A stretch of DNA of 21,565 nucleotides, from positions 1 to 21,565 of the forward strand of contig JAQGAU010001082.1 of the NCBI GenBank assembly GCA_034698045.1, in the 5' to 3' direction. The notes under the pieces were generated by a model. That model had not been told where the DNA came from. It searched no databases and saw only the letters and a list, made by a program, of their open reading frames with translations. The stretch comes from Paramacrobiotus richtersi (taxonomy: Eukaryota > Tardigrada > Eutardigrada > Parachela > Macrobiotidae). Position 1 is the first letter of the stretch. Every line of letters begins with the position of its first letter. The translations under genes were made by a program, and so were the position numbers. Positions 19,168 to 21,565 of the stretch are shown here, in pieces.

Positions 19168-20154
19168 ATGACTACCTCGGCTCTCCTGTAAGTGGCGTGG
19201 CGTTGTTAGCATGACCTTTCCAGTTGCGATCCTAATCTTTCTATGAAAAAAGTATCAAGTAGTACATCATGGTTTACAACGGCATTTGCTTCTTCAGCGT
19301 GTTTACGTGTTTTCCAAAAATGCATAATGGTGCAGTGTAAACATGTACGATTAACTACATATACGTACATCAATCTACGATACTGTGTCTGCTCGCTTTA
19401 CTGTTACTGCATACGTATAGTTTCGCTTATGATAATGTGTTCTCTTCTAACCGATATCTGATATTCGTATTAGTGCCTGTAGTCTTTTGGCCCTTGGATT
19501 CCTGTGTGCAGTATCAGCTCAAGGACTGGGTGGTCTGGGTGAGCCTCGCGATGCCGATTTGCGTGCCATAATGGCCGTTGATTGGGTAAGTTAAATAGAC
19601 TGTTTGTGAAGATTCGAAAATCATCTTTAGTTCACTGACATTATTGCAATACTGGTGCTCTGAATGTCGAATGCCTGATGTGTTAAAAAAGTCTGTATTG
19701 CTGTCAAACGAAATGTAATAAGGATAGAAATGATGTAATTATCGTCTTAATCAACAAGATTGTACTAATACATACACATGTTGGTGTGACAAAAATTGTC
19801 CCATAGGTAGCAAGCGACATTCGAAAAAAGACCGGCACTGGCGAAAACACCCCGCTGATGCCGATGACTTATGCGACCCAACTTGGCAGTCGTTCAACAA
19901 ACCTATTCATCAAGGTATGTGCAGGAACACTGCTACTGTTCGCTAATCAAGAAGCACAGATTACAATACATTACTGTCAGATGCCGTTGTCTGTTTGCTT
20001 GGAAATGTGTTTCGCATTACAGATTCGCCTGGGACGGAGTCGCGGTGACGAAGTCATTCACGCCAAAATCATACAGGGCCCATCCGGAGACCAAGGAAAT
20101 TTGGTTGATATAAGGAGGAATCTACATGGATCCGATCCTATTGAAGCCTTTTGA
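19168..20154 (+). CDS. Secreted cystatin/stefin-like protein B (four exons)
   Basis: Exons are 19168-19187, 19474-19585, 19807-19914 and 20023-20154, with phases 2, 0 and 0, giving 123 residues. Exon 1 is MTTSAL plus two bases (donor GTAAGT); the joined start MTTSALLACSLLALGFLCAV is a clear signal peptide. The mature start is QGLGGLGEPRDADLRA, resembling the Gly-containing N-terminal trunk of cystatins. Then come helix ASDIRKKTGTG and MTYATQLGSRSTNLFIKIRL, which aligns with the stefin strand-loop-strand SQVVAGTNYFIKV. The QxVxG loop is replaced by QLGSR. DEVIHAKIIQ matches the next stefin strand. It would act extracellularly, unlike typical stefins. Peptidase inhibition is inferred from fold resemblance and is uncertain given the loop change. 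Confidence 0.87.
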
Positions 20155-20251
20155 GTAAAACCGTGATAACTGGTCAACGTAATATACCTCTTACCGCAGA
20201 GCTGCTGTAGTTTCGGCTCTGACACGTAAGCATTTTTGACCCGGAGTTACG

Positions 20252-20257
20252 AATAAA
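20252..20257 (+). terminator. Possible poly(A) signal (AATAAA) for cystatin B
   Basis: AATAAA lies about 98 bases past the cystatin B stop and is followed within about 30 bases by a T-rich stretch. Its position is typical for a 3' end signal. Confidence 0.5.
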
Positions 20258-21278
20258 TACGCGTTTTATGTTAATATTAATATGATCTACTCAATATGGC
20301 GAGTATTGGGCAATTTTTTTGGCGGGAATTGGGCTCTTACAGTGCGCATAAGCAGTACTATCAGAACATGGCGTTTCACTGGCGACTGCCATAATGTTCG
20401 CCGTTCACCGTACGCGTAGCGGTATACCGTATTACTCGTCGACTACAGATATTGAAGCAAAACTAATCAAACAGACATGTGTACCAACAGAATCTATTAA
20501 GGTTTTCTTGGCACAACTCTCGAACATCGGCGTACAGTCATCCAACCGCCCGTGTCAGTCACCGGTTGGTGGAGTTCAAGGTCGTCGAAGCCGCGGTGCT
20601 AATCTGCAGCTTGGTTCTTAGTTGCTGTTAATTAGTTATCACTTTGTGTGCTAGCCATTTGTGACATAACATACAGTATATGACTCGTTGACCGTGACTG
20701 TGCGTAACACATACTTCTTTTATGAAAACCATGACAAAACTCGAAAGCAGAACATCGCGCTCGAGTTCCATCGATCAGTGGCATGATAAGAAGGAAGAAC
20801 TGCTTATTTGCATTAAATGTACCTAATCGTCAAGGTACGTTGTACGTAGGATTACGACTGGCTAGTGTGTGTAACGCAGAATGCTCGGTTTTGTAGGGAG
20901 CGCAAAGCGAATCCTTAGGCGTCAGTTTAAATCTAGTGCAAATTTAACACAAGGTCAGTCGTCTCATACTTGATGTTTACACCTGGCAGTGAACAAACGG
21001 ATTATTTATGCAGAACACAGCTCAACCAATGTGACAGAACAGCGCTCGTTAACATAAAATCAAAACTGGTCAGCATGGTTCTAAAGGCATGGAAAATCGC
21101 AAAAAGTTTGTTTTCGTGACAGTAATATTTAGGTATAACAACGGCTGTATAACAACTATGTTGCACAGTGCGTTGCATGACACGTTACCCTGACTCTGTC
21201 GCCGATTTTCAACAAGAAGAAAAGGGTTCATCGAGAGTCTAGGAAAATGTTTATGCTCTTGTCCTATCCCAGATGGAT
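20258..21278. other. Intergenic region between cystatin B and inverted cystatin C
   Basis: No complete gene is visible. At 20820-20850 CCTAATCGTCAAGGTACGTTGTACGT resembles the exon-3 end and donor of cystatin A (15627-15652), so a plus-strand cystatin relic may lie here. The open frame at 20394-20621 (75 codons) has no domain I can name. 20330-20640 is somewhat GC-richer than its surroundings. Confidence 0.45.
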
Positions 21279-21407
21279 TCAATCAAAGTATTCAAGGCGA
21301 TCGGACTCTTTGACATCCTTCTTTAGACTGACCAAATTCCATTTGTCTCCCATTGTCATCAGTTTAACGTGAATGACTTTGGCACCGCGACTCGGTCCCA
21401 GTCGAAT
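21279..21407 (-). CDS. Last exon of a third cystatin/stefin-like gene C (partial, inverted)
   Basis: Read on the minus strand, CATTACAG is followed at 21407 by 42 codons and TGA (21281-21279). They begin IRLGPSRGAKVIHVKLM, run through GDKWNLVSLKKDVKESD and end RLEYFD. This matches exon 4 of A (ICLGLTRGAKVIHAKI and SIRYFD) and of B (IRLGRSRGDEVIHAKI), with the same phase-0 acceptor. No substitution breaks the frame. Exons 1-3 should lie beyond 21407; I do not see exon 3 before the window edge, so the gene is probably cut by the boundary, though a lone exon relic is possible. Confidence 0.78.
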   Translation of the reverse strand: MRLGPSRGAKVIHVKLMTMGDKWNLVSLKKDVKESDRLEYFD

Positions 21408-21565
21408 CTGTAATGAGCGGACGGCAGAATGAACGGGCGTTCTTAGCGAATGCCAGAATGAGCGGTAAATGGTGGATGCGAAAACTGGACGCCGTGGTTT
21501 CCGCCACTAATACTCGTTACTCGTATGGCTTGTATAGGGCGCGCATAATTGACCATTTCTACAGT

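Noticed and set aside
20394-20621. 75-codon open frame after cystatin B
   Set aside because: No resemblance to the cystatin exons on either strand and no other domain; probably chance in a GC-richer patch.
1-21565. tRNA or rRNA genes
   Set aside because: Looked for T-loop GTTCGA-type motifs with matching arms; the few hits (for example near 10330 and 18674) lie in coding or exon-like sequence and do not fold as tRNA.

Overview
The window is eukaryotic, and every recognisable gene is split by GT-AG introns. Gene content is invertebrate metazoan: serine palmitoyltransferase 2, a kinase-like protein, secreted C-type lectins and secreted cystatins. The many very short introns (about 51-72 bp) and moderate GC would suit a compact ecdysozoan genome such as a tardigrade. 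That placement is inference only; no ribosomal or mitochondrial marker is present to test it.

Layout. (1) 1-2365, plus strand: the body and C-terminus of serine palmitoyltransferase subunit 2 in two GC-rich exons around an AT-rich intron; the N-terminus lies off the left edge. (2) 3050-5209, minus strand, convergent with the first gene: two exons encoding two kinase-like domains in tandem, both missing catalytic residues. (3) 5210-8177: about 3 kb with no gene I can support, containing a partial duplicate of the sequence just upstream of the lectin gene. (4) 8178-14205, plus strand: a 19-exon gene model for a secreted protein of about 1,129 residues, made of a signal peptide, six C-type lectin-like domains (CTLDs), a Thr-rich linker and a C-terminal domain I do not recognise. 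All splice phases agree, but one base is missing in each of two exons. (5) 14917-16232, plus: a four-exon secreted cystatin/stefin-like gene (A). (6) 16930-18290, plus: an internally deleted pseudogene copy of the lectin gene whose last domain is still open. (7) 19168-20154, plus: a second four-exon cystatin-like gene (B) with the same exon structure. (8) 21279-21407, minus: the last exon of a third cystatin-like gene (C), inverted, with the rest off the right edge.

The right two thirds is an accessory, duplicating region. A block of lectin 3' end plus cystatin occurs twice in the same order and orientation. The lectin tail copies are about 90% identical in protein, whereas the cystatins beside them have diverged strongly. 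The lectin and the cystatins are all predicted to be secreted. Sugar or surface binding and inhibition of papain-like peptidases could be a linked defence, feeding or extracellular-matrix function, but the sequence shows only linkage and co-duplication. The most novel items are the unrecognised C-terminal domain, the secreted stefin-like family with an altered inhibitory loop, and the tandem pseudokinase.
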